Below the pieces are notes generated by a model, which ran no database searches, was not told the origin of the DNA, and was given only the letters and a program-made list of their open reading frames with translations. A DNA stretch of 64,000 nt from Bacilli bacterium (GTDB lineage: Bacteria > Bacillota_I > Bacilli_A > RFN20 > CAG-631): contig CAAEBM010000057.1 in the NCBI GenBank assembly GCA_900754115.1, forward strand, positions 1 through 64,000, in the 5' to 3' direction. The position numbers were made by a program, and so were the translations under genes. This document shows, piece after piece, positions 1-7,868 of this stretch (position 1 is the first letter of the stretch; each line of letters begins with the position of its first letter).

Positions 1-120
1 AAAAAAGTTTATCAGAGGGGACTGATAATGCTAAAACTATTTAGCATCCTTAATATATCTTTGTTTTCTTAAAAGAATATTAAAAATATTAATTTATTAA
101 ATTTTTTTTAAATGAATGAA

Positions 121-150
121 AAAAAAGGCACTGCAGCAGTGCCTTTTATT
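121..150 (+). terminator. Intrinsic terminator
   Basis: GGCACTGC/GCAGTGCC inverted repeat at 127-143, preceded by A6 and followed by a T-rich stretch. It would end a transcript coming through the first copy of the hairpin element. Confidence 0.6.
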
Positions 151-157
151 TTTATTT

Positions 158-180
158 GAGGCTACTTGCGTAGCCTTTTA
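158..180 (+). terminator. Second intrinsic-terminator-like hairpin
   Basis: GGCTAC/GTAGCC with loop TTGC (160-175), followed by TTTT. It lies directly before the second hairpin-element copy. Confidence 0.45.
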
Positions 181-299
181 AAAAGTTTATCAGAGGGGAC
201 TGATAATGCTAAAACTATTTAGCATCTTTAATATAACTTTGATTTCTTAAAACTATATTAAAAAAAGAAGAATTGTGTAAAAATCTAAAACTTTTTTTT

Positions 300-313
300 C
301 CATATGCATATGG
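300..313. promoter_or_regulatory. 14-bp palindrome upstream of the collagen-like gene
   Basis: CCATATGCATATGG is a perfect palindrome about 32 bp before the start codon. It overlaps CATATGGTA (307-315), which fits the sigma-K -10 pattern CATANNNTA, with an AC 15 bp upstream. Exosporium collagen-like genes of Bacillus are under late mother-cell control, so a sigma-K promoter would fit, but this is a weak motif match in AT-rich DNA. Confidence 0.3.
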
Positions 314-345
314 TAAATTGGAACGTAAAATAAAGGAGTGATTTG

Positions 346-1761
346 ATGCGTTTCAATAATTGCTGTGGAAATAATGTATTTCCACTCCCCAACCCGTGTT
401 GTGGACAAACATGCATAACTCCAAACTGTTGTCCTGCCCCCATTGTGGGACCGACGGGACCGACAGGACCTAGAGGATTTCAAGGACCTATTGGTCCACA
501 AGGGCCTCAAGGAGTTCAAGGACCAACAGGACCGACTGGACCAATGGGACCTCAAGGGCCTCAAGGAATAGTTGGACCTCAAGGACCTCAAGGCGCAATT
601 GGCTTGACAGGTGAAACTGGACCGACTGGTGCTACTGGGCCAACTGGTCCTACAGGACCTACCGGACCGACAGGCGCAACTGGTGCTCAAGGACCACAAG
701 GTATTCAAGGATTAACTGGTGCAACCGGTCCTACAGGTGCACAAGGACCTCAAGGTATCCAAGGTATTCAAGGTAACACAGGGCCTACTGGGCCTACCGG
801 ACCAACGGGACCTGCAGGAGGAATTGCCACTTTAACCATTGGAACCGTTACAACAGGTGCTCCAGGATCACAAGCGAGTGCAACCATTACAGGAGTTTCT
901 CCTAATTTTGTATTAAACTTAGTCATCCCTCAAGGACCAACGGGACCAATTGGTACTACTGGTACTACAGGACCTACAGGCGCTACAGGGCCTACTGGAC
1001 CAACTGGACCTGCTGGAACAACAGGAACTACTGGTGCTACTGGGCCAACTGGTCCTACAGGGCCAACGGGACCTCAAGGTTTACAAGGTGAAACTGGTGC
1101 TACAGGTCCTACAGGACCTACTGGACCTACCGGGCCACAAGGAACGGACGGAATCCAAGGTATTCAAGGAATTCAAGGTATTCAAGGATTAACTGGCGCA
1201 ACCGGACCTACAGGACCTACTGGACCTGAAGGTGCTCAAGGCTTGCAAGGTGAAACCGGAGCAACCGGTCCTACAGGACCGACCGGACCAACGGGAGCCA
1301 CTGGTGCTCAAGGAGCACAAGGTGAAACCGGTGCTACAGGACCAACAGGTCCTACAGGGCCAGAAGGCGCACAAGGTGCTCAAGGAGCACAAGGCGAAAC
1401 AGGTGCTACTGGACCAACAGGTCCTACAGGACCAACCGGACCAACAGGAGCAACTGGTATTCAAGGAGTACAAGGACCTCAAGGTCTTCAAGGTGAAACC
1501 GGGGCAACCGGGCCAACAGGACCAACAGGTCCTACAGGTCCTACAGGACCTACTGGACCTGAAGGTGCTGCTGGTGTTCAAGGTGCAACAGGGTTAGCTG
1601 GAATCCAAGGTGAACAAGGAATTCAAGGCATCCAAGGGGTACAAGGAATCCAAGGAGAAACAGGATTAATTGGCCTTACAGGAGAAATGGGACCAACTGG
1701 GCCGACTGGTGCAACTGGACCAACGGGACCTACCGGACCGACAGGACCAAAATGTCATTAA
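346..1761 (+). CDS. Collagen-like (Gly-X-Y) surface protein
   Basis: 471 residues. The Cys-rich head (three CC pairs within about 30 residues) is followed by nearly uninterrupted Gly-X-Y triplets dominated by GPT, GAT and GIQ/GPQ. The one break, about residues 157-195, is a non-collagen insert containing TLTIGTVTTGAPGSQASATI. Modules of this kind occur in Firmicutes collagen-like and exosporium proteins. There is no globular C-terminal domain, and the protein ends GPKCH. There is no signal peptide or sortase motif, so it may be assembled from inside the mother cell like BclA-type exosporium proteins. The start ATG at 346 has AAGGAG seven bases upstream; the TTG at 343 is too close. The Thr in GPT triplets are typical O-glycosylation sites, and a glycosyltransferase lies next door. 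Family certain, location inferred. Confidence 0.9.
   Translation: MRFNNCCGNNVFPLPNPCCGQTCITPNCCPAPIVGPTGPTGPRGFQGPIGPQGPQGVQGPTGPTGPMGPQGPQGIVGPQGPQGAIGLTGETGPTGATGPTGPTGPTGPTGATGAQGPQGIQGLTGATGPTGAQGPQGIQGIQGNTGPTGPTGPTGPAGGIATLTIGTVTTGAPGSQASATITGVSPNFVLNLVIPQGPTGPIGTTGTTGPTGATGPTGPTGPAGTTGTTGATGPTGPTGPTGPQGLQGETGATGPTGPTGPTGPQGTDGIQGIQGIQGIQGLTGATGPTGPTGPEGAQGLQGETGATGPTGPTGPTGATGAQGAQGETGATGPTGPTGPEGAQGAQGAQGETGATGPTGPTGPTGPTGATGIQGVQGPQGLQGETGATGPTGPTGPTGPTGPTGPEGAAGVQGATGLAGIQGEQGIQGIQGVQGIQGETGLIGLTGEMGPTGPTGATGPTGPTGPTGPKCH
430..1758 (+). repeat. Collagen-coding 9-bp-period repeat tract
   Basis: About 1.3 kb of degenerate GGN-CCN-ACN and GGN-NNN-CAA triplet repeats encoding Gly-X-Y, interrupted near 815-930. 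GC content is well above the surroundings. The tract can be expected to vary in length between strains by recombination. The open frames on the other strand and in +2/+3 are by-products of the repeat. Confidence 0.8.
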
Positions 1762-1763
1762 AA

Positions 1764-1795
1764 TAAAAAGCCACTGATTCGTGGCTTTTTATTTC
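1764..1795. terminator. Bidirectional terminator
   Basis: AAAAAGCCAC/GTGGCTTTTT with loop TGATTC, between two convergent genes. It overlaps the last codons of the glycosyltransferase. Confidence 0.85.
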
Positions 1796-2877
1796 ATTTT
1801 TTCAAAAATTTCTTTATTTTTTTGAATTCTTTTATTATCTGGTGCTCGATTTAAGGCTTGATTAACAAAATTTAATGCTTGTTCTTTTTGGTTTAAAAAA
1901 TAATAAGCTAAAGATAATAAATCATAAGGAGTAGCATCCCAAGCAAACGCTTCATTAATATAAGTCAATGAATGTTCTTTAATTTTTAACGCTTCTTCAA
2001 TAAAATAAATCACTCCATAGTAATTTTTTTGTTCATAAAGTAAATAAGCTAACTCAATATATCCTTCTCTTAAATAAGGCGCTTCACTAATCGCCTTTAA
2101 ATACGAATTTTTAGCTTCTTCTATTTGATTTTTTGCCAATTGACATCTTCCTATAAAACGATAAGAAGCTGCTCTTTCATCATTCCATGTAGCTGATTTT
2201 AAAGTTAAATGACGTTGAAGGGTAACAATCGCTTCATCATATTTTTTATGAAACATATATTCTCTTCCTAAATAATGCATATTCCGATCATCTTCTGGAT
2301 CTTCTTTTACAGATAATTCTAATAAAGGGAGATAACTACTTCGTGATTTTTGATTATCAGCATGATGGAATAACTTTAACTCTGGAAGTTGAATAGTCTT
2401 ACATGGTTCTTTTCCCATATAATGTAAAACTTCATGTACTGGGTGAACCCATTTAAAATCATGTCTTGAATGGATTTTACTAATAAAGAAAACCGTTCCC
2501 TCACTGCCATCGGGATTAAAATTCCAAGTATAACGATAAGACAAAAGTTTTGTTTCTTTCGTCCAATTTTTTTCTATTATAGAACGCCAATTGTGAACAA
2601 ATCGTTCATCAATATCACAACAGACACAAATATCACAATCTTCATCTACCATCTTTAAAGAATCATTTCTAGCTTCATCAAATCGAAAAGTTTGATAATT
2701 TTTAATTTGATAAACTACATTTTCTTTTGCGTTTTTTAAAATTTCTACTGATTGATCGGTAGAGCCTGTATCTAAAACAAAAATTTTATCGGCATCTTGA
2801 ACACTATCTAGCCATTCTTTGAGATTTTTTTCTTCATTTTTGCAAATTGCGTAAACACAAATTTTATATTTATTCAT
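1789..2877 (-). CDS. Family 2 glycosyltransferase with TPR-like C-terminus
   Basis: 362 residues. The N-terminal GT-A fold shows the GT2 opening (ICKNEEKNLKEWLDSV), then LDTGSTD at residues 35-41 and a DID metal-binding motif near residue 88. From about residue 165 the chain is helical, with TPR-like pairs (MHYLGREYMFHKKYDEAIVT, YIELAYLLYEQKNYYGVIYF). GT2-TPR enzymes are often found beside Ser/Thr-rich repeat proteins and modify peptides. Its convergent position against the collagen-like gene suggests that gene's GPT threonines as substrate. Sugar donor and acceptor cannot be read from the sequence. Start ATG at 2877. No signal peptide, so cytosolic. Confidence 0.85.
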   Translation of the reverse strand: MNKYKICVYAICKNEEKNLKEWLDSVQDADKIFVLDTGSTDQSVEILKNAKENVVYQIKNYQTFRFDEARNDSLKMVDEDCDICVCCDIDERFVHNWRSIIEKNWTKETKLLSYRYTWNFNPDGSEGTVFFISKIHSRHDFKWVHPVHEVLHYMGKEPCKTIQLPELKLFHHADNQKSRSSYLPLLELSVKEDPEDDRNMHYLGREYMFHKKYDEAIVTLQRHLTLKSATWNDERAASYRFIGRCQLAKNQIEEAKNSYLKAISEAPYLREGYIELAYLLYEQKNYYGVIYFIEEALKIKEHSLTYINEAFAWDATPYDLLSLAYYFLNQKEQALNFVNQALNRAPDNKRIQKNKEIFEKMK

Positions 2878-2947
2878 TTTGTTTTCACCTAATCTATTAT
2901 AAGAAAAAGTACAATCAAAATATGCCTAAAACCATTTTAAAAATTTA

Positions 2948-2975
2948 CACCTAGATATATTAATATATCTAGGTG
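2948..2975. promoter_or_regulatory. 28-bp perfect palindrome in a divergent intergenic region
   Basis: Half-site CACCTAGATATATT followed by its exact complement, centred at 2961/2962, with no mismatch and no spacer. It lies between the divergent glycosyltransferase and helicase genes, 24 bp before the helicase -35 box. No T-run follows (GACTTTTGG), so it is not a typical terminator. It may be an operator or a cruciform/hairpin site. Confidence 0.5.
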
Positions 2976-2998
2976 ACTTTTGGATTAAGCTTTTTAAA

Positions 2999-3027
2999 TT
3001 GCAATTAAAAAAAAACAATGCTATGAT
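2999..3027 (+). promoter_or_regulatory. Sigma-A promoter of the helicase gene
   Basis: TTGCAA, 17 bp, TATGAT. The predicted transcript starts near 3034, downstream of the ATG at 3030, so translation must begin at the next in-frame ATG (3054). Confidence 0.7.
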
Positions 3028-3053
3028 GAATGCATAAAGAAATAGGTGATGTA

Positions 3054-5654
3054 ATGTCTGTTTTCCCTTCTTTTATCAAATTTAAAGGAACCTATCGGCC
3101 TTATCAAAAAAGAATCATCGATAAGGCTAATCTTTTGCTTTCTAAAAGAAAATTACACATTGTCGCTGCTCCAGGAAGTGGAAAGACTACACTGGGAATT
3201 GAATTGATATTAAAAGTCGGTGCCCCTTGTTTAATCCTTGCACCTAGTATCACTATCCGAGAACAATGGATACAACGATTTGTTCAAGATTTTTTGGATT
3301 TAAATGCAGAAACCCCATATATTTCAAGAGATTTAAAAATAAAAGCTCCCATTATTTGTATCACTTACCAATCCTTATATAGTGCTTTTTTAAAAAAATT
3401 AGATACAAGTGATGAAAATGATATTGAAGATTACACCTCCTTTAATTTAGAACAAACATTAAAAGATTATCAAATTCAAACTCTTTGTTTAGATGAGTGT
3501 CATCATTTAAAAAATGAATGGTGGAGAGTTTTAGAAAGCGTAATTAAAAAATTAGAAAATCCCATAACTATTTCTTTAACCGCTACTCCACCTTTTGATG
3601 CAACTCCTCTAGAATGGAAACGATATATGCATCTATGTGGTCCAATTGATGAAGAAATTTTTATTCCTGAATTAGTCAAAGAACACACTTTATGTTTTCA
3701 TCAAGATTACATTTATTGTAATATGCCAACTTTAGATGAAACCCAACAATTAAATAAATTTTATCAAAATGCACAAAAAGTATTTGAAAAATATCAACAT
3801 CACCAAGAATTAGTAGATTTATTTTTAAGCTTGTCTATTCATCAAAAATATGCAATCTTTCGCAATAAATATTATCAAAATGCTACATTTTATCGAGCCG
3901 TAATTTTGTTTTTACATCACAATCAACAAAAAATTAATTTTTTTATAAAATTTAGTTGTGATATCGAACCCTTTACAATCCAACATTTAGAGACATTATT
4001 TCAATTTTTATTATTTGATGAAGAATCTGACTTTAAACAAAACGATTTTATAAGCCATCTTAAAAAAGAATTAATTGCTTTGCGCCTCGTTCACAATCGA
4101 CAAGTCCATTTATTGCAAGATGAAAGACACGAAAAACTACTCATTGAAAGTAAAAATAAACTGCAATCTATCGTAAAAATAACTCGTTTTGAATACGAAC
4201 ATTTAAAACAAGATTTACGAATGCTGATTTTAGCTGATTATATCAAAAAAGAAACAAAATCAACGATTAATAATTTAAACAAAGAGTTATCTTCAATTGG
4301 GATTTTACCCATTTTTGAAACTTTAAGACGAGAACAAATAGAAAATTTAAACTTATGTTTACTAAGTGGCAGTCTTATTTGGATTCCTCTTTCTTGCATT
4401 GAAGTTTTAAAAAAAGAATGTGACGAAAAAGAAATTTTTACTTATAAAAAAGTCAATCAAACTTCTTATTGCGAAATTCATGTTAAATCTTCAAACCAAA
4501 AAGAAGTCATTTCTGCCTTAACTCGTCTATTTGAGCAAGGATTTTTTCAAATTGTCATTGGAACAAAAGCTTTGTTAGGAGAAGGATGGGATGTTCCCTT
4601 TGTAAACACATTAGTCCTTTCTAGTTTTCAAGGTTCTTATATTTCTTCCAATCAAACAAGAGGGCGCGCCATTCGCATGGATCTAAATCATCCTCAAAAA
4701 ATTTCAAATATTTGGCATTTGCTCACAATCAATCCTTTTCATCATGATTACAATCCGGATTTAAATTTACTTAATAAAAGATTTGAATCGTTTATTGGCA
4801 TTGGTTTGGAACAAGTACAAATCGAAAATGGTTTGCAAAGGGTATTAAAAAACATTCCAAAAACGGATAATGAAGTACAACTACAAAATCAACAAATGCT
4901 AGAAAAAGCAGCTAATCGACAACAGGTTGCAAATCAGTGGCAAAAAAGTATAGAACATACACAAGAAATAGAACAAGTAAAAAACGAACTCATCTTTGAA
5001 AAAAATTATTTTAGACATACGTATTCTTTTTATAATACGATTGTGCAAATGATTCTAACTTTGTTTTTATTTTTCAATTTATATGAAATGTTTGAATCAT
5101 TTCACTTCAATCGTTTTGTTCCTTTACTTCTATATATGATTTCCTTAATTATTTTGGGTTCGTATTTTGTCTTTTTAATTTTACGTTTTTTACGATTAAA
5201 AAGCAAAAAAAGTAAAATGTATTATCTAGCAGAAGCATTATGCTTATCTTTAAAAGATATTCATATTTTGACATCGCCTTCTATTGAAATTAAAGTAGAA
5301 GAGACAAATGAATTTTTAAGTTGCTATTTAAAAAATGCCTCAACTTATGAACAAAATATGTTTGCAGAATCTTTTTTACAAATGTATGCTTATCCAGACA
5401 ATCCAAGATATCTTTTATGCCGACCAAAAGGAATCTTTTTAAAAGAATACTATATTGTTCCTGATTTATTTAAAAAAAATCGCAATGTGGCGATGATCTT
5501 TGCAAAGAGAATGAATCAAAATTTTGGTTATCATAAATTATATTTTACAAAATCAAGTACTAATCAAAGTATTGTTTTGCATACCCGAATTCGATATATT
5601 CGGTATAAAAATTTAAAAATTACAACTAAGCGAAGTTTAAACACAAAAAAATAA
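3054..5654 (+). CDS. SF2 DEAD/DEAH-type helicase with two C-terminal membrane segments
   Basis: 866 residues. YRPYQ (14-18) precedes Walker A AAPGSGKTT (38-46). DECHH near 147 is the Walker B/DEAH motif, SLTATPP near 177 is motif III, GEGWDVP near 510 is motif V and QTRGRAIR near 535 is motif VI. The overall pattern is the COG1061-type superfamily II helicase, with a long helical insert between the RecA lobes. About residues 660-684 and 692-714 form two hydrophobic segments, followed by a ~150-residue cytosolic tail I do not recognise. A membrane-anchored SF2 helicase is uncommon. The start at 3054 has AGGTGAT five bases upstream and is the only ATG downstream of the predicted transcription start. 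Monocistronic, ending in a terminator. Substrate (DNA or RNA) unknown. Confidence 0.85.
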   Translation: MSVFPSFIKFKGTYRPYQKRIIDKANLLLSKRKLHIVAAPGSGKTTLGIELILKVGAPCLILAPSITIREQWIQRFVQDFLDLNAETPYISRDLKIKAPIICITYQSLYSAFLKKLDTSDENDIEDYTSFNLEQTLKDYQIQTLCLDECHHLKNEWWRVLESVIKKLENPITISLTATPPFDATPLEWKRYMHLCGPIDEEIFIPELVKEHTLCFHQDYIYCNMPTLDETQQLNKFYQNAQKVFEKYQHHQELVDLFLSLSIHQKYAIFRNKYYQNATFYRAVILFLHHNQQKINFFIKFSCDIEPFTIQHLETLFQFLLFDEESDFKQNDFISHLKKELIALRLVHNRQVHLLQDERHEKLLIESKNKLQSIVKITRFEYEHLKQDLRMLILADYIKKETKSTINNLNKELSSIGILPIFETLRREQIENLNLCLLSGSLIWIPLSCIEVLKKECDEKEIFTYKKVNQTSYCEIHVKSSNQKEVISALTRLFEQGFFQIVIGTKALLGEGWDVPFVNTLVLSSFQGSYISSNQTRGRAIRMDLNHPQKISNIWHLLTINPFHHDYNPDLNLLNKRFESFIGIGLEQVQIENGLQRVLKNIPKTDNEVQLQNQQMLEKAANRQQVANQWQKSIEHTQEIEQVKNELIFEKNYFRHTYSFYNTIVQMILTLFLFFNLYEMFESFHFNRFVPLLLYMISLIILGSYFVFLILRFLRLKSKKSKMYYLAEALCLSLKDIHILTSPSIEIKVEETNEFLSCYLKNASTYEQNMFAESFLQMYAYPDNPRYLLCRPKGIFLKEYYIVPDLFKKNRNVAMIFAKRMNQNFGYHKLYFTKSSTNQSIVLHTRIRYIRYKNLKITTKRSLNTKK

Positions 5655-5680
5655 TCCGTTTTAATCGGATTATTTTTTAT
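5647..5680. terminator. Bidirectional terminator
   Basis: AATAATCCG/CGGATTATT with A- and T-runs on both sides, between the convergent helicase and methyltransferase genes. Confidence 0.85.
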
Positions 5681-6242
5681 GTTGAATTTGTAAAATGCCA
5701 TCTCCTATGGGTAGATAACAAACATCATATTGTGGTAAATGAAATAAATAATCTTTTAAATCTTGATTACTTTTTAAATATTTATCAACTTTTTTCTTTT
5801 TTGCCGTCTTTGAAAACTCTTCTAAATCCATATTATCAATAATCAAAGTTCCATTTTCTGATAAAAGAGGGCTATATTTATCAAAAAAAGCTTTATTTTT
5901 TAATTTTGCTGCATCAATAAAGATGACATCAAAAGTTTGTGAAAAAGACATCGTTAACGCATCTCCATATAAAAGATGGACTCGTGATGAATAATTAAAA
6001 GCTTCTACATTCGCTTTACTTTCTTGATAGCGATCCATCCTCGATTCAATAGTAGTGATGTCAATACTTGTCTTTTCACATAAACAAATACAAGTGTAAG
6101 CAATGCCTGTGCCAATTTCTAATAGTGTTGTATATTTTTGCTTTAAAATCAAAGACGTTAAATAGGCAACAAATTCTTTTCTTGCAATCGGAACATGATG
6201 TTCCTTTGCATAATTTTCTAAATCTAACAATGTTTTTTTCAT
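5670..6242 (-). CDS. trmR: O-methyltransferase, TrmR/YrrM type (tRNA U34 modification)
   Basis: 190 residues of class I SAM-dependent methyltransferase. LLEIGTGIAYTCICL (about 41-55) is the SAM-binding loop, TIESRMDRYQ the acidic motif II and DVIFIDAAK (about 107-115) the catalytic Asp/metal loop of the caffeoyl-CoA O-methyltransferase family. In Bacillus the family member TrmR (YrrM) methylates 5-hydroxyuridine at tRNA position 34. It follows the guanylate-kinase-like gene after one base, so the two are co-transcribed and probably translationally coupled. Assignment to TrmR rather than another small-molecule O-methyltransferase rests on the motif pattern and size. Confidence 0.75.
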   Translation of the reverse strand: MKKTLLDLENYAKEHHVPIARKEFVAYLTSLILKQKYTTLLEIGTGIAYTCICLCEKTSIDITTIESRMDRYQESKANVEAFNYSSRVHLLYGDALTMSFSQTFDVIFIDAAKLKNKAFFDKYSPLLSENGTLIIDNMDLEEFSKTAKKKKVDKYLKSNQDLKDYLFHLPQYDVCYLPIGDGILQIQHKK

Positions 6243-6243
6243 A

Positions 6244-6786
6244 TCAATCTAATGAGACCAAGAGGTTATGATATAAATTGTAAATTTTATCCCCTAATTG
6301 TTCAATATTATCTTGTGAAGAATCAATTACAAAAGTAACACCATTTAAATTTTTATCATAAAAAGCAATGCGGTCATTGACAATTCTTTTTTGTGCTTCT
6401 ACAAAAGGATCATTTCGTTTGAGCATACGTTGCAAACGAATTTCTTCTTCGCAATCTAAATAAATCGAAACAATGCGGGGATTATTCAAAGATAAAAATG
6501 ATTTTAATCCATTCGGATCTAAAATAATGCATTTATCATCTAAAATATCTTTTTTGGCAGTTCCATAATAGTGGTGATTGTAATAAGTCGTTTCTACAAA
6601 AAAATCCTGTTCTTTCAATTGAGCAAACTCTTCTAAAGAAATGAAATGATAATCAACATCTTTTTGTTCATTCATTCGAGGAGTTCTTGTTGTATAAGTG
6701 ATAATTTTATCTATTTGATACATTTTTTTTAAATATTTTGCCACTTCTGTTTTTCCTGAAGCACTAGGACCTACAAGTATAAGCAT
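6244..6786 (-). CDS. Guanylate-kinase-like P-loop kinase
   Basis: 180 residues, shorter than the ~200 of most Gmk proteins. Walker A is GPSASGKTE (5-13), and TYTTRTPR (about 36-43) with DVDYHFIS is the GMP-binding pattern of guanylate kinase. HHYYGTAKKD corresponds to the Y-G-T substrate segment. The N-terminus starts directly at the P-loop strand and the C-terminal helix is short. GMP to GDP phosphorylation is the expected activity, though a second, essential gmk may exist elsewhere in the genome. SD GGAAGTGAG precedes the ATG. Confidence 0.75.
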   Translation of the reverse strand: MLILVGPSASGKTEVAKYLKKMYQIDKIITYTTRTPRMNEQKDVDYHFISLEEFAQLKEQDFFVETTYYNHHYYGTAKKDILDDKCIILDPNGLKSFLSLNNPRIVSIYLDCEEEIRLQRMLKRNDPFVEAQKRIVNDRIAFYDKNLNGVTFVIDSSQDNIEQLGDKIYNLYHNLLVSLD

Positions 6787-6906
6787 TGCCTCTCACTTCC
6801 TTTTTTATATCATACCATAAACCCTTTTAAAAAAAAATATTGTTTAAAAAACAAATTTTATTATTTTAAATAAATTTAAAATAATACTTTTCTTTTCATA
6901 TAGATG

Positions 6907-6915
6907 TGTTATAAT
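6907..6915 (+). promoter_or_regulatory. Extended -10 promoter of the DegV gene
   Basis: TGTTATAAT, a perfect -10 with the TGN extension and a poor -35. It places the transcript start downstream of the ATG-like codons near 6904. Confidence 0.55.
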
Positions 6916-6948
6916 TTAATCAAGTTTAATTTGTGGAGGATGAAGAAT

Positions 6949-7803
6949 ATGAACAAAGTCATGATTTTAACAGACAGCACTTGTGATTTATCAAAGGAAT
7001 TAATTGCTGAGTATAATATTCAAGTGGTTCCTCTTTATGTTGTTTTCGGAACGACTTTCTATAAAGATGGCATTGACTTGACAACGGAACAACTCTATGA
7101 AAAAGTAGAGGAATTAGGTGAACTACCAAAAACTTCGGCTATCTCTCCTGCTGATTTTATACAATTTTTTACTCCTTATTTAGAACAAGGATATGATATT
7201 GTTTACACAGGAATTGGTTCTAAAATTTCAAGTACTTTGAACAACGCCCATGTAGCACAATTACAATTAGAAGAAAATCGTGTCTTTTTAGTCGATTCCT
7301 TAAGTCTTTCTACAGGAACTGGTTTATTAGTTTTAAAAATGTGCCAATTTCGTGACCAAGGAATGTCTGCTGCACAAATTAAAGAAGCAGCGGATCAAAT
7401 TGTTCCCAAAATTCATGCTCAATTTGCAGTTCCTAATTTAGAGTTTTTACATAAAGGTGGACGTTGTAGTGGAACCAAACGTTTTTTTGGAACTATGTTA
7501 CGAATCCGTCCTGTTATCCGATTAAAAAATGGTATTTTAGATTTAGATGATAAGGCATTTGGAAAATTTTCAAAAGCATTAGATATTATGATTCAAGACA
7601 TCATTGACCATGAAAACGAATTAGATTTAGATCATGTCATGATTACCCATTCATTAGGATTTGAAGAAGCAAAATACATCCAAGAACATTTGCCAGAGTC
7701 TTTAAAAAAGAAAATTCATCATTTGCATGAAACAGTAGCTGGATGCGTGATTAGTAGCCATTGTGGCAAACGAACAATTGGAATTCTTTATATCACAAAA
7801 TAA
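6949..7803 (+). CDS. DegV family fatty-acid-binding protein (FakB type)
   Basis: 284 residues. It has the DegV N-terminal lobe MILTDSTCDLS, the TSAISPADF loop (TSxxS fatty-acid carboxylate motif), GIGSKISSTLNNA and VDSLSLSTGTG, and the C-terminal lobe with HKGGRCSG. FakB proteins present acyl chains to FakA, which makes acyl-phosphate for phospholipid synthesis. No fakA lies nearby. The start at 6949 (MNKVMIL) has GGAGG nine bases upstream; the longer frame would begin at the promoter. Followed by a strong terminator, so monocistronic. Confidence 0.85.
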   Translation: MNKVMILTDSTCDLSKELIAEYNIQVVPLYVVFGTTFYKDGIDLTTEQLYEKVEELGELPKTSAISPADFIQFFTPYLEQGYDIVYTGIGSKISSTLNNAHVAQLQLEENRVFLVDSLSLSTGTGLLVLKMCQFRDQGMSAAQIKEAADQIVPKIHAQFAVPNLEFLHKGGRCSGTKRFFGTMLRIRPVIRLKNGILDLDDKAFGKFSKALDIMIQDIIDHENELDLDHVMITHSLGFEEAKYIQEHLPESLKKKIHHLHETVAGCVISSHCGKRTIGILYITK

Positions 7804-7830
7804 ACCGATTTTTTCGGTTTTTTGTTTTTT
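7802..7830 (+). terminator. Terminator after the DegV gene
   Basis: AAACCGA/TCGGTTT stem followed by a long T-run. Confidence 0.8.
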
Positions 7831-7840
7831 ATTTAATTTG

Positions 7841-7849
7841 TGATATAAT
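7841..7849 (+). promoter_or_regulatory. Extended -10 promoter of the flavoprotein operon
   Basis: TGATATAAT, with TTGTTT sixteen bases upstream at 7822-7827, 20 bp before the GTG start. Confidence 0.55.
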
Positions 7850-7868
7850 AAGCAACTGAGGTGATAGT

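Larger units (their letters stand above)
1..258. repeat. Tandem double-hairpin element, two copies 178 bp apart
   Basis: Bases 1-80 and 179-258 are near-identical direct repeats. Each copy holds two adjacent perfect hairpins. The first has a 7-bp stem TTATCAG/CTGATAA with loop AGGGGA (9-28 and 187-206). The second has a 7-bp stem TGCTAAA/TTTAGCA with loop ACTA (29-46 and 207-224). Two terminator-like hairpins lie between the copies. The conserved stems suggest a structured RNA or tandem small-RNA genes, and a further copy could lie upstream of the window. The purine loop could bind a pyrimidine-rich mRNA or a GGA-reading protein such as CsrA, which is inference only. No protein-coding frame is supported here. 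The rest of 1-345 holds only the terminators, a palindrome and the ribosome-binding site of the collagen-like gene. Confidence 0.6.

Noticed and set aside
253..1597. Several Ser/Arg-rich or Leu/Gln-rich open frames within the collagen-like gene on both strands
   Set aside because: They arise from the 9-bp repeat read in other frames, have no proper ribosome-binding sites and show no known domain.
430..1758. Repeat tract as a CRISPR array
   Set aside because: The period is 9 bp with no spacers; it encodes Gly-X-Y triplets in one long frame.
3030..3053. ATG at 3030 as helicase start
   Set aside because: It lies upstream of the transcription start predicted from TTGCAA-N17-TATGAT; ATG 3054 has a good SD.
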